Shown: piece after piece, positions 17,474-25,855 of the stretch
Numbering within the stretch: the stretch's first letter is position 1
How the letters are laid out: every line of letters begins with the position of its first letter
Origin: Bacillus cabrialesii
GTDB lineage: Bacteria > Bacillota > Bacilli > Bacillales > Bacillaceae
Assembly (NCBI RefSeq): GCF_004124315.2
Contig: NZ_CP096889.1
Coordinates: 370,001-434,000, forward strand
Length of the DNA stretch: 64,000 nucleotides
Reading direction: 5' to 3'
Made by a program: the position numbers and the translations under genes
The notes under the pieces: model-generated
Told to the model about the DNA's origin: nothing
Seen by the model: only the letters and a program-made list of their open reading frames with translations
Database searches by the model: none

Positions 17474-18679
17474 ATGAAGCTGTCGGAACTGAAAACTAGC
17501 GGCCATCCACTCACTTTGTTCTGTTCCTTTTTATACTTTGATGTGAGCTTTATGATATGGGTTATGCTTGGGGCGCTGGGTGTTTATATTTCTCAGGATT
17601 TTGGCCTGTCTCCCTTTGAGAAAGGGCTTATCGTGGCTGTGCCGATTTTATCAGGATCTGTGTTTCGTATCATGTTGGGTATTTTAACGGACAGAATCGG
17701 ACCGAAAAAAACGGCAGTGATCGGTATGGTGGTGACAATGGTTCCGCTGCTTTGGGGGACATTTGGCGGCCGTTCGCTGCCTGAGCTGTATGCCATCGGG
17801 ATTTTGCTTGGCGTGGCGGGGGCAAGCTTTGCCGTTGCGCTGCCAATGGCAAGCCGATGGTATCCGCCTCATTTGCAGGGGCTTGCGATGGGGATCGCCG
17901 GAGCGGGGAACAGCGGCACGTTGTTTGCAACGCTGTTTGGCCCGCGTCTGGCAGAGCAGTTCGGCTGGCACATTGTCATGGGAATTGCGCTTATTCCTTT
18001 GTTGATCGTCTTTGTTCTTTTTGTATCCATGGCAAAGGATTCTCCTGCACAGCCGGCGCCGCAGCCGCTCAAAAACTATCTGCATGTGTTCGGGCAAAAG
18101 GAAACCTGGTTTTTCTGCCTGCTGTACAGCGTCACATTCGGAGGATTTGTCGGGCTATCAAGCTTTTTATCTATTTTCTTTGTCGATCAGTACCAGCTGT
18201 CAAAAATTCACGCGGGCGATTTCGTCACATTATGTGTGGCGGCGGGAAGCTTTTTTCGGCCTGTCGGGGGATGGATTTCGGATCGTGTCGGCGGCACGAA
18301 AGTTCTTTCTGTCTTGTTTGTCATCGTGGCCTTGTGTATGGCCGGGGTCAGCAGCCTGCCGTCGCTCTCAATGGTCATCGTTCTTTTGTTTGTCGGAATG
18401 ATGGGGCTTGGAATGGGCAACGGAGCTGTATTCCAGCTCGTCCCGCAGCGTTTCCGCAAAGAAATCGGCATGGTGACGGGAATCGTCGGCGCGGCCGGCG
18501 GCATAGGAGGGTTTTTCCTGCCGAACATTTTAGGGTCGCTAAAACAGGTGACAGGCACATATGCAATCGGTTTTATCACGTTTTCCTGTATCGCGCTGCT
18601 GGCGTTTGCGCTCGTGCTTGCCGCAGGCTATTACTGGAGAAAAAGCTGGAGCGCGGAAAGCAGCCCCGCTGATATTTAG
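17474..18679 (+). CDS. nasA: Nitrate transporter, major facilitator family
   Basis: The 401-residue membrane protein of about 12 helices belongs to the NarK/NasA nitrate-nitrite porter group. Typical signatures are the glycine-rich nitrate motif GVAGASFAVALPMASRWYPP near residue 115 and AGAGNSGT near 140, with a second GIVGAAGGIGGF segment near 340. It faces away from nasBCDEF and provides the nitrate those enzymes reduce. AAAGGGG lies 8 bases before the ATG. Confidence 0.95.
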   Translation: MKLSELKTSGHPLTLFCSFLYFDVSFMIWVMLGALGVYISQDFGLSPFEKGLIVAVPILSGSVFRIMLGILTDRIGPKKTAVIGMVVTMVPLLWGTFGGRSLPELYAIGILLGVAGASFAVALPMASRWYPPHLQGLAMGIAGAGNSGTLFATLFGPRLAEQFGWHIVMGIALIPLLIVFVLFVSMAKDSPAQPAPQPLKNYLHVFGQKETWFFCLLYSVTFGGFVGLSSFLSIFFVDQYQLSKIHAGDFVTLCVAAGSFFRPVGGWISDRVGGTKVLSVLFVIVALCMAGVSSLPSLSMVIVLLFVGMMGLGMGNGAVFQLVPQRFRKEIGMVTGIVGAAGGIGGFFLPNILGSLKQVTGTYAIGFITFSCIALLAFALVLAAGYYWRKSWSAESSPADI

Positions 18680-18688
18680 GTTTTGACG

Positions 18689-18716
18689 GACACGCATTTG
18701 GGCGTGTCTTTTTTAT
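18689..18716 (+). terminator. Terminator after nasA
   Basis: Arms GACACGC (18689-18695) and GCGTGTC (18702-18708) around a short loop, followed by TTTTTTATTTT, directly after the nasA stop. Confidence 0.85.
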
Positions 18717-18751
18717 TTTCTCTTGATTTTTATCAGTGAAGCGATCAGAAT

Positions 18752-18772
18752 AAATAGTAATTATTACGATTT
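18752..18772. promoter_or_regulatory. Zur box upstream of folE2
   Basis: This 21-base site matches the Zur consensus AAATCGTAATnATTACGATTT with one mismatch (A for C at position 5). It lies 22 bases before the folE2 start, where the zinc-bound repressor would block transcription. Confidence 0.9.
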
Positions 18773-18794
18773 GTTAATGAAAGGGGTTTTCTGA

Positions 18795-19709
18795 TTGAAT
18801 CAACGCACACTGCTTCCGGGAAAATCGGAGCGTCTTCAACACTTTGGATCGGTCAGTCCAAAGAAAGGCGAAAAACCTGTAGAAAAAGAGAAAATGAAGG
18901 ATTTGCAAAATATCAGGAAGGATTATTTTTTTGACATTCAGCATGTAGGTGTCGCTAACGTGTCCCATCCGGTCACGATCAATTCTGCCATGCAGCCGGC
19001 CGTGCAAACAACGGCTGCGAACTTTACAATGACTTGTGATTTGCGGAGAAATCAGAAGGGGATTAACATGAGCCGGTTAACCGAACTGCTCCAAGTCTAT
19101 CATCAAAACGGCTGGATTCTCTCATTTTCCTCTCTTCAGCAATTTACGAAAGAGCTTGCGGAAAGCATGGGCCAGTCCTCTGCTTCAGTCGAAGTGCGGT
19201 TTCCATGGTTTTTCGAACGGAAAAGTCCGAAGCTTGAGAAAGCGGGCCTGATGCATGCTGAAATATTGATGTCTGTCACCTATCGCGAAGATCAGCCGTT
19301 TGAACAGCGTGCCGGCATCTCAGCGAAGGTAACGACCCTGTGCCCTTGCTCTAAGGAAATCAGTGAATACAGCGCCCATAATCAGAGGGGAACGGTCAGC
19401 ATTTGGGCTGATATTCATCCGGCCGCGCTGCTGCCAATCGATTTTAAAACGGATTTGCTTCACGCCGCAGAATCAAATGCTTCCGCGAGACTGCACCCGG
19501 TGCTGAAGCGGCCTGATGAAAAAGCCGTAACAGAAACGGCATATGAAAACCCGAGATTTGTTGAGGATCTCGCCCGGCTGATCGCCGCGGATTTGTATGA
19601 GCTTGAATGGGTGTCAGCCTTTGAGATCCAATGCCGAAATGAAGAATCGATCCATCTCCACGACGCCTATGCGAAGCTGTGTTTTTCAAAACAGGCGGAT
19701 AGATTATGA
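18795..19709 (+). CDS. folE2: GTP cyclohydrolase IB (zinc-independent FolE2)
   Basis: Converts GTP to 7,8-dihydroneopterin triphosphate, the first folate step, without strict need for zinc, replacing FolE when zinc is scarce. The 304-residue sequence has the GCYH-IB family core, including the metal-binding Cys segment TTLCPCSKEISEYSAHNQRG near residue 190-205. Translation starts at TTG with GAAAGGGG upstream. A Zur box precedes it and the stop overlaps the yciB ATG by 4 bases (ATGA), so the two are co-translated. Known as yciA/folEB in B. subtilis. Confidence 0.95.
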   Translation: MNQRTLLPGKSERLQHFGSVSPKKGEKPVEKEKMKDLQNIRKDYFFDIQHVGVANVSHPVTINSAMQPAVQTTAANFTMTCDLRRNQKGINMSRLTELLQVYHQNGWILSFSSLQQFTKELAESMGQSSASVEVRFPWFFERKSPKLEKAGLMHAEILMSVTYREDQPFEQRAGISAKVTTLCPCSKEISEYSAHNQRGTVSIWADIHPAALLPIDFKTDLLHAAESNASARLHPVLKRPDEKAVTETAYENPRFVEDLARLIAADLYELEWVSAFEIQCRNEESIHLHDAYAKLCFSKQADRL

Positions 19710-20290
19710 ATCGTTCTTTTTTACTTGCTGCAGTTCTTGTGCCGGCCTGTGTGCTGTCAGGATGTTCTTATCATGCGCAAGAACACGCAAGCTCAGATAC
19801 GAAGAAGATGGATGAGCATATAGCGGCGGCCCGAAAAACAGAAAAAACAAGCATTGATTGGACAAAGCCCTCGGGCGGTGAATACCCGGATATCAAGCAA
19901 AAACAGGTCTGGGTTGACGTGGATGTGAAAGAGCAGAAGGCTTACATCAAAGAAGGAAGCAACACCATTTATACAATGATTGTCTCGTCGGGACTTGATC
20001 AAACAAAGGATGACGCTACGCCAAAGGGCACCTTTCATATAGAGGCTGAACGGGGAGAATGGTTTTTCTCCGAAGGATACCAGGAAGGCGCGGAATACTG
20101 GGTCTCATGGAAAAACCATGGCGAGTTTTTATTTCACAGTGTGCCCATGACAAAGGATAAAAAAATCATCGAAAAAGAAGCAAAAAAACTAGGGGCGAAA
20201 GCATCTCATGGATGCATCAGGCTGACCATTCCAGATGCGAAATGGATATATGAAAACATCCCTGAACATACAAAAGTTGTGATTAGATAA
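19706..20290 (+). CDS. yciB: L,D-transpeptidase-like lipoprotein YciB
   Basis: The 194-residue protein has a lipoprotein signal with lipobox L-S-G-C (lipidated Cys at about residue 20), so it should be anchored outside the cytoplasmic membrane. The rest is a YkuD (L,D-transpeptidase) catalytic domain: a FHSVPMT segment with the conserved His near 148 and the S-H-G-C-I-R-L active-site Cys motif near 172. It may remodel peptidoglycan cross-links. It overlaps folE2 by 4 bases and so should be under Zur control. Why a wall enzyme belongs to a zinc-starvation operon is not explained. Confidence 0.9.
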   Translation: MNRSFLLAAVLVPACVLSGCSYHAQEHASSDTKKMDEHIAAARKTEKTSIDWTKPSGGEYPDIKQKQVWVDVDVKEQKAYIKEGSNTIYTMIVSSGLDQTKDDATPKGTFHIEAERGEWFFSEGYQEGAEYWVSWKNHGEFLFHSVPMTKDKKIIEKEAKKLGAKASHGCIRLTIPDAKWIYENIPEHTKVVIR

Positions 20291-20332
20291 AAAGAGAGTG
20301 GTTGACAAAAAGGAAAAAAGAACATACGATTT

Positions 20333-20353
20333 AAATCGTAACGATTACGCTTT
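20333..20353. promoter_or_regulatory. Zur box, distal, upstream of zagA
   Basis: AAATCGTAA, two bases, then ATTACGCTTT: 18 of 20 defined positions of the Zur consensus. It lies about 390 bases before zagA, close after the yciB stop. Confidence 0.85.
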
Positions 20354-20707
20354 ATATAGAGTGATTTATCCCATGTATGAATGGGTTTATCATTATCGTC
20401 GGCAGCCAAAGTTCAACGTTAGCTGTGCATTTGGTGCATAGAGGAAAGGCTTCGATAAAGAAGCTTGCTGTCATTGGTCTTGATGAATGGCCTCGTGAAA
20501 TGCTGAAAATACTTGCGCTCTCCGCGGTTCTTCACTGGACACAGAGCGTCAGCGGGGCAAGCTGAGCAACTGCGGTCTTCCGATGTCGGCAAGATTTGCA
20601 ATGGGAAAAGGGTTATATGTGATGGGAGACTTTGCTGAATGAGAAATCGGGCCGACAGCGAGAAAAAACTGCCTACACCATTGCCTAAACGGCGAAGCAT
20701 ACATATT

Positions 20708-20728
20708 AAATCGTAACCACTCTATTTT
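20708..20728. promoter_or_regulatory. Possible second, degenerate Zur box next to zagA
   Basis: The left arm AAATCGTAA is perfect but the right arm (ending CTATTTT) is poor, about 14 of 20 positions. It sits immediately before the zagA ribosome site. As I recall, two Zur sites have been described for the yciC promoter region of B. subtilis, which supports the call. Confidence 0.55.
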
Positions 20729-20745
20729 AAAAGGAGGATATCATC

Positions 20746-21939
20746 ATGAAAAAAATTCCGGTTACCGTACTGAGCGGTTATCTTGGCGCGGGGAAAACAA
20801 CATTACTGAACAGCATTTTGCAAAATCGTGAAGGCTTAAAAATAGCAGTTATCGTCAACGATATGAGCGAGGTGAACATAGACGCAGGCTTGGTTAAGCA
20901 GGAAGGCGGCCTTTCGAGAACAGATGAAAAGCTTGTGGAAATGTCAAACGGCTGTATTTGCTGCACGCTTCGTGAGGATTTATTAATTGAAGTCGAGAAA
21001 CTGGCGAAAGAGGGGCGGTTTGATTATATTGTAATCGAATCGACCGGAATCAGCGAACCGATTCCGGTGGCCCAGACTTTTTCTTATATCGATGAAGAGA
21101 TGGGGATCGACCTTACAAAGTTCTGTCAGCTGGATACGATGGTGACAGTGGTTGATGCCAACCGTTTTTGGCATGATTATCAGTCAGGCGATAGCCTTCT
21201 GGACCGCAAAGAAGCATTGGGTGAAGAGGATGAAAGAGACATTGCCGACCTCTTGATCGATCAAATCGAGTTTTGCGATGTTCTGATTTTAAATAAATGT
21301 GATTTGGTCAGCGAGCAAGAGCTCGAACAGCTTGAAAAAGTTCTTCGCACACTGCAGCCAAGAGCAAAGTTTATTCGTTCCGTCAAAGGAAATGTAGAAC
21401 CGCAGGAGATTTTACATACAGGGTTATTTAATTTTGAGGAAGCGAGCGGGTCGGCCGGCTGGATTCAAGAGCTGACGGCAGGCCATGCGGAACACACCCC
21501 GGAAACAGAAGAGTACGGAATCTCTTCATTTGTGTATAAAAGACGTTTGCCGTTTCATTCTTCAAGGTTTTATCACTGGATGGATCAAATGCCGAAGAAC
21601 GTGGTTCGCGCAAAAGGAATCGTATGGTGCGCCTCGCATAACAGTCTCGCATTATTGATGTCGCAAGCAGGGCCGTCGGTTACCATTGAGCCTGTATCGT
21701 ATTGGGTGGCGGCGCTGCCAAAGCTTGAGCAGGAGCAAGTCAAACAGCAGGAACCGGAAATATTGGAGGAGTGGGATCCGGAATTCGGTGACCGGCTGAC
21801 GCAGCTGGTGTTTATCGGAACAGACCTGGATGAAGAAGCGATCACGAAAGAGCTTGACCAATGCCTGCTGACTGAGTATGAATTTGATTCCGACTGGTCG
21901 CTGTTTGAGGACCCGTTCAAGTGGAAGCTGAATGAATAG
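20746..21939 (+). CDS. zagA: COG0523 GTPase, zinc metallochaperone ZagA/YciC
   Basis: The 397-residue G3E-family P-loop GTPase has Walker A GYLGAGKTTLLN (residues 8-19), the metal-binding C-x-C-C in NGCICCTLRED near residue 70 and a G-protein base-recognition motif NKCD near 184. The C-terminal CobW domain starts near 265. It is strongly induced by zinc starvation through Zur. In B. subtilis it is reported to bind the stress nucleotide ZTP and deliver zinc to FolE, which links it to the neighbouring folE2. AAAGGAGG precedes the ATG. Confidence 0.94.
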   Translation: MKKIPVTVLSGYLGAGKTTLLNSILQNREGLKIAVIVNDMSEVNIDAGLVKQEGGLSRTDEKLVEMSNGCICCTLREDLLIEVEKLAKEGRFDYIVIESTGISEPIPVAQTFSYIDEEMGIDLTKFCQLDTMVTVVDANRFWHDYQSGDSLLDRKEALGEEDERDIADLLIDQIEFCDVLILNKCDLVSEQELEQLEKVLRTLQPRAKFIRSVKGNVEPQEILHTGLFNFEEASGSAGWIQELTAGHAEHTPETEEYGISSFVYKRRLPFHSSRFYHWMDQMPKNVVRAKGIVWCASHNSLALLMSQAGPSVTIEPVSYWVAALPKLEQEQVKQQEPEILEEWDPEFGDRLTQLVFIGTDLDEEAITKELDQCLLTEYEFDSDWSLFEDPFKWKLNE

Positions 21940-21974
21940 AAAAAAAGCCGTCTCCTGCGGAGCGGCTTTTTTTA
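21940..21974. terminator. Bidirectional terminator zagA / yckA
   Basis: GC-rich hairpin (GCCGTCTCC, loop TGC, GGAGCGGC; one mismatch) flanked by an A-run on the left and a T-run on the right. It can end both zagA and the convergent yckB-yckA transcript. Confidence 0.88.
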
Positions 21975-21987
21975 ATGAAACGTTTGT

Positions 21988-22668
21988 TTAAACATAATGA
22001 GCGTATTTTTTCTCAAGGATATTCTGAAAGGCGGCCGCTACTGAGCAGATGCCCCAATAAATGAGAGCGGTCAGAATATACATGGTCATGTAATCAAACT
22101 CTCTGCCTCCGATGATTTTCGCATGCTGGAGCAATTCCGGCACTGTAATCATCGCGGCGAGAGAGGATGCTTTGATTAAGTCGAGCAATACATTGGCAAG
22201 CGGGGGCAGCGCAATACGGATCGACTGCGGCAAAATGATGCCCCTCATCGTCTGCCAATAGGAAAGGCCGAGCGAGGATGCGGCTTCCCACTGTCCTTTT
22301 TCAACGGATGAAATGGCTGAACGGTTAATTTCCGCGATGTAGGCGGCGCTGTTAAGGCTAAAGCCGATTAAAGCGGCTGTGACAGCGGAAAATTCAATGC
22401 CGATATAAGGAAATCCGAAATAAAGGATAAACAAGATCACCAAAATTGGAACGCCCCGCATAAAGGAAATATAGAGCTTCGCCGGCCACCTTAACAAGGC
22501 AAGCCGAGATATTCTGGCGAGTGATATGAACAGGCCGATCACCGTTCCCGCAAACATGCTCACAAAAGAGATGAGCAGCGTATACCCAATGCCTTTTATG
22601 ACATAAGGAAACGATTCAATGGCCAGCTTCGTGTTGAAAATATATTCCCACTGAATGCTATTGATCAT
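21988..22668 (-). CDS. yckA: Amino-acid ABC transporter permease YckA
   Basis: The 226-residue HisM-type permease has about five membrane helices and the ABC permease EAA loop (EAASSLGLSYWQTMRGIILPQ near residues 128-148). It follows yckB by 9 bases and should form the membrane part of a polar amino-acid importer with it. No ATP-binding subunit is encoded beside the pair. Substrate unknown; YckAB resembles cystine/glutamine-type systems. Confidence 0.92.
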   Translation of the reverse strand: MINSIQWEYIFNTKLAIESFPYVIKGIGYTLLISFVSMFAGTVIGLFISLARISRLALLRWPAKLYISFMRGVPILVILFILYFGFPYIGIEFSAVTAALIGFSLNSAAYIAEINRSAISSVEKGQWEAASSLGLSYWQTMRGIILPQSIRIALPPLANVLLDLIKASSLAAMITVPELLQHAKIIGGREFDYMTMYILTALIYWGICSVAAAFQNILEKKYAHYV

Positions 22669-22677
22669 GGCGTCCGT

Positions 22678-23541
22678 TTACAAATCAACGTCCTGAACGT
22701 CGACATCCAGTTTCTTTGATACATCTGCTTTATTGAAGAATTGCTTCGACAGCTTTGTCAAAGTGCCATCCTTGCTCATTTCTTTCAGCGTTTCGTTCAT
22801 CTTTTTCTGAAGTGCTGTATTGCTTTTTTTCATAACAAGCGCCTGTTTGTTTGGCATGTACTTGATGTCAGGGTGGATCGTAATGTTGAGATCCGGGAAC
22901 GCTGCGAGCGCAAGTGTCTGCAGGTAATAGTCGTTTAAAATGACATCAGTGCGTCCGTTGGCGACATCTTTTAAATACTGCTCGTTGGTCGCATTATCAT
23001 AAATCACTTCTTTGGCGCCGTATTTTCTCGCGACATCCATGTAGACTGTCGTAGCAGCGCCAGCCGCTTTCTTCCCTTTTAAATCTTTAAGCGTTTTAAT
23101 CCCCGATAGATCGTCTTTTCGGACGATTGCTGTGCCGTATGAATATTTATATGGAGTGGAAAATGCGAACTTCTTCTCACGGTCCTTCGTCACATCGATG
23201 TCATTTGCGGCTGCGTCAACCTGTCCGCTGTTCACCGCTGTCAGCATCCCGTCAATGCCCATCTCCTTGAACTCAACCTTCAGGCCCAAGCGTTTTGCCG
23301 CTTCACGAACGACTTCTACTTCGTAGCCCGTCAATTTATCGGAACCAGAATCGGTATCATGATAAGAAGTGGGATAAAGTGTGCCTGATGTCGCAACAAC
23401 AATTTTTCCTTTGTCTTTGATCTGCTCCCAGCCTGTATCCTTGGAACCGGCTTCACTTTTGCCGGAACAGGCTGCCAGTATAAGAAAGAAAGCCATTGTA
23501 AGACCGAATATAACGGCTTTGGATTGCATGAATGATTTCAC
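22678..23541 (-). CDS. yckB: Amino-acid ABC transporter substrate-binding lipoprotein YckB
   Basis: A family 3 solute-binding protein with a lipoprotein signal (lipobox L-A-A-C near residue 25) and the ligand-binding motif of this family (LTGYEVEVVREAAKRLGLKV near 75). The longest frame begins at 23568, but GTG 23541 has GGGGGA 8 bases upstream and gives 287 residues with a compact signal peptide, so I prefer it. It is the first gene of the leftward yckB-yckA pair. Confidence 0.9.
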   Translation of the reverse strand: MKSFMQSKAVIFGLTMAFFLILAACSGKSEAGSKDTGWEQIKDKGKIVVATSGTLYPTSYHDTDSGSDKLTGYEVEVVREAAKRLGLKVEFKEMGIDGMLTAVNSGQVDAAANDIDVTKDREKKFAFSTPYKYSYGTAIVRKDDLSGIKTLKDLKGKKAAGAATTVYMDVARKYGAKEVIYDNATNEQYLKDVANGRTDVILNDYYLQTLALAAFPDLNITIHPDIKYMPNKQALVMKKSNTALQKKMNETLKEMSKDGTLTKLSKQFFNKADVSKKLDVDVQDVDL

Positions 23542-23708
23542 CTGTGTTTCCCCCAATCTGTTAATCAACTAAAAAGATAGCACTGAACATAAGGGGTTGC
23601 AATATGTTGATGACGTTTTCAAAAAGTTCGAATTGTGTATACAAAAGCGTGTGAGCGTTTAAAAGCTGTTATGAAGGGAAGGAGTGATAAAAAAGGAGTT
23701 GTCCATGG

Positions 23709-24845
23709 ATGAAAGCATTGACATACCAAGGGAAAGAGCATGTTGAAGTGAAGGATGCAGCAGACCCCGGGATTCAGCATGAGAAGGATGCCATTATCCG
23801 CATTACCGCAACAGGCATTTGCGGCTCCGATCTTCACCTGTATAAAAACGGGATTCCGGCCGCTCCGGATTATATCATCGGTCATGAACCAATGGGAATC
23901 GTTGAAGAAGTCGGAAATGACGTCAAAACGTTAAAAAAGGGTGACCGTGTCGTCATTCCGTTTAACATCGGCTGCGGCGAATGCTTCTACTGCAAGCACC
24001 AGATGGAGAGCCAATGTGATGAATCAAATCCAAATCCGCATACCGATGCCGGCGGCTTATTCGGTTTCTCCGAATTCAACGGAAATTTTCCGGGTGGACA
24101 GGCTGAATACCTTCGAGTCCCTTACGCTGACTTTTCTTCCTTTAAGGTACCGGCAGACAGCGAGCTTGAGGATGAACAAGTATTACTTCTATCCGATGTG
24201 ATGCCGACAGCTTATTGGAGCGTGGAGCACAGCGGAGTGAAAAAAGGTGATACCGTCCTGATTCTCGGAGCGGGACCGATTGGCTTAATGGCGCAAAAAT
24301 TCGCTTGGATGAAAGGAGCAAAACGCGTTATCTCCGTTGACCAAGTCCCACATCGGCTTGAACACGCAAAACGGATAAACGGGGCGGAAACGTTTAACTT
24401 TTCAAAACACGATGAAATCGGAAAGCTTCTTTATAATGAAACAAACGGCGGAGCAGATGTTGTCATTGATTGTGTGGGAATGGACGGAACGCCGCTGTCT
24501 AAAGAAAATACGTCTGAAAAGCCGAATCAGTTCGGTACGATCAGTCCGATCCTCACCGCTTCTGAAGCCGTCAGAAAGTTTGGCACAGTCCAGCTGACAG
24601 GGGCATATATTTCTCAAGCGGACGGTTTTCCGCTCGGCGATTTCTTTACCCGAAATGTATCAGTCAAAATGGGCCAGGCGCCCGTCATTCATCTGATGCC
24701 AATGCTATATGAAATGGTGAAACAGAAAGAAATCGACCCTACCGACATTATTACGCATAAATTTAGTCTTGCTGATGCCCCTAAGGCATATGATATATTC
24801 GATAAGAAAGAAGATGGAAACATTAAAGTCATATTGAAGCCATAA
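23709..24845 (+). CDS. Zinc-dependent alcohol dehydrogenase, formaldehyde-dehydrogenase-like
   Basis: The 378-residue medium-chain dehydrogenase has catalytic zinc ligands in ICGSDLHLY near residue 38 and the GHEPMG motif near 60, the structural zinc lobe C-G-E-C-F-Y-C with a fourth Cys in ESQC (about 90-105), and the NAD-binding GAGPIG near 190. It resembles the AdhB type of B. subtilis. It lies 13 bases before yckC, suggesting one transcript, and diverges from yckB. I do not recall a gene here in strain 168, so it may be an accessory insertion. Substrate unproven. AAAGGAG precedes the start. Confidence 0.88.
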   Translation: MKALTYQGKEHVEVKDAADPGIQHEKDAIIRITATGICGSDLHLYKNGIPAAPDYIIGHEPMGIVEEVGNDVKTLKKGDRVVIPFNIGCGECFYCKHQMESQCDESNPNPHTDAGGLFGFSEFNGNFPGGQAEYLRVPYADFSSFKVPADSELEDEQVLLLSDVMPTAYWSVEHSGVKKGDTVLILGAGPIGLMAQKFAWMKGAKRVISVDQVPHRLEHAKRINGAETFNFSKHDEIGKLLYNETNGGADVVIDCVGMDGTPLSKENTSEKPNQFGTISPILTASEAVRKFGTVQLTGAYISQADGFPLGDFFTRNVSVKMGQAPVIHLMPMLYEMVKQKEIDPTDIITHKFSLADAPKAYDIFDKKEDGNIKVILKP

Positions 24846-24857
24846 TGGGGGAGTCAA

Positions 24858-25295
24858 ATGAATATTTACAAACCAGCCGGATTTTGGATCAGACTGGGAG
24901 CTGCGTTGTTAGATTACATTATAGTCTCGGTCCCTCTTTTGCTGATCTATTGGTTGATTACAGGAAAAGACCCGAACGACAGCATGTTTATCAGCCTGAT
25001 TGTTCTGCTGTACTCTATTTTGCTGCCGGTGTTTTGGCACGGCTACCTTATCGGAAAAAGAATATGCGGCATCAGAATCGTAAAAAAAGACGGGGCGCAG
25101 GTCAGCCTGTTAACAATGGTTTTGCGGGTTATTGTTGCCGGTCTGGTTTACGGCATAACCTTCGGACTCGGCTTGATCGCCAGTCTGATTCTGATCGGTG
25201 TGAGAGAAGACAAACGGACACTGCATGATTTAATCGCGGGAACGTATGTCACCTATGCGTCACCGGGTGAAGAAGAACTTTATACTGACGAATAG
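24858..25295 (+). CDS. yckC: RDD-family membrane protein YckC
   Basis: The 145-residue RDD-domain protein has three to four membrane helices (about residues 15-37, 45-65 and 95-115). Arg and Asp near the ends of the helices fit the family (RLGAALLDY, and REDKRTLHDLIAGTYV at the C-terminal end). Function unknown; RDD proteins may transport small solutes. It is closely linked to the preceding dehydrogenase and ends at a clear terminator. Confidence 0.88.
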   Translation: MNIYKPAGFWIRLGAALLDYIIVSVPLLLIYWLITGKDPNDSMFISLIVLLYSILLPVFWHGYLIGKRICGIRIVKKDGAQVSLLTMVLRVIVAGLVYGITFGLGLIASLILIGVREDKRTLHDLIAGTYVTYASPGEEELYTDE

Positions 25296-25300
25296 ATCTG

Positions 25301-25330
25301 AAAGAGCGAATAAATGGTTCGCTCTTTTTA
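25301..25330 (+). terminator. Terminator after yckC
   Basis: Arms AAAGAGCGAA and TTCGCTCTTT with a 6-base loop, followed by TTATTTT. Confidence 0.88.
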
Positions 25331-25396
25331 TTTTGCATGTATAAAAAATGCAAAGCAGCAAAACATATGAAAAATAGGATTGGAGGAATAAATTGG

Positions 25397-25729
25397 ATGA
25401 GAAGGATAAAAACCAATATCATCATATTGTTCATAGCCGCAGCTGTCATTTCTCTGGCCGGCACAGCTGAAGCCGCAGAAAAACAGCAGCAGCCTCCCGC
25501 AAATGTCACACTGACAGACCAGCAAAAGAAAGAGATTGAACAACTGGAAGCAGAGATTCTAAAAAAGCGCAAAGACGTTATCTCAAAGTATGTACAATAC
25601 GGTGTCCTGCCTAGAGAAAGAGGAGAACACATCAAAAATCACATGGACAAACACTTTGAAATGATGAAACAAAATGGCTTTGTTCCAAAGCCCCATCCCC
25701 ATGCGCATAAATTTGAAAAAAGACATTAA
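25397..25729 (+). CDS. yckD: Small secreted protein YckD (DUF2680)
   Basis: A 110-residue protein with an N-terminal signal peptide (MRRIKTN then a hydrophobic run ending near A-E-A-A, residue 25), an exported acidic/basic helical domain and a His/Pro-rich C-terminus (PHPHAHKFEKRH). The longer open frame from 25337 is not used: GGAGG at 25382-25386 serves ATG 25397. Function unknown. Confidence 0.88.
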   Translation: MRRIKTNIIILFIAAAVISLAGTAEAAEKQQQPPANVTLTDQQKKEIEQLEAEILKKRKDVISKYVQYGVLPRERGEHIKNHMDKHFEMMKQNGFVPKPHPHAHKFEKRH

Positions 25730-25735
25730 GACGGT

Positions 25736-25768
25736 AAGCATCCAATGGGAATTGGGTGCTTTTTTTAT
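25736..25768 (+). terminator. Terminator after yckD
   Basis: Arms AAGCATCCAAT and ATTGGGTGCTT (one G-U) with a 4-base loop, followed by a run of Ts. Confidence 0.88.
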
Positions 25769-25820
25769 TGTTGAAGATTTGCTGAATGAATATTTCGATA
25801 AAAAGTATCGCTATTGATGA

Positions 25821-25843
25821 TTATATCTTATAATAAGATATAA
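25821..25843. promoter_or_regulatory. Perfect palindrome and -10 element before the marR-like gene
   Basis: TTATATCTTAT-A-ATAAGATATAA: 11-base arms around one central A, with no mismatch. A consensus -10 TATAAT lies across its centre (25829-25834). It ends 12 bases before the MarR-type gene, so it is the expected autorepression operator of that regulator. Confidence 0.75.
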
Positions 25844-25855
25844 AAAAGGTGTGTA

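Larger units (their letters stand above)
20291..20745 (+). other. Long non-coding stretch before zagA
   Basis: This 455-base gap between yciB and zagA holds a near-perfect Zur box at its left end and a degenerate one near its right end. I see no convincing gene: the open frames (20377-20565 plus strand, 20419-20700 minus strand) lack good ribosome sites and recognisable products. It may be a long regulated leader, or the remains of a lost gene. Confidence 0.6.

Noticed and set aside
17857..18672. 271-residue open frame on the plus strand inside nasA
   Set aside because: It lies wholly within nasA in another frame, is Cys/Arg-rich in a way typical of frame-shifted GC-rich coding DNA, and matches no family I know.
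20419..20700. 93-residue minus-strand frame in the yciB-zagA gap
   Set aside because: No ribosome site or recognisable product; more likely non-coding, though the region itself is kept as a finding.
23600..23690. SigB-type promoter before the alcohol dehydrogenase (GTTTT ... GTGTAT)
   Set aside because: The -10 half departs from GGGWAW and the spacing is at the limit; not strong enough to annotate.
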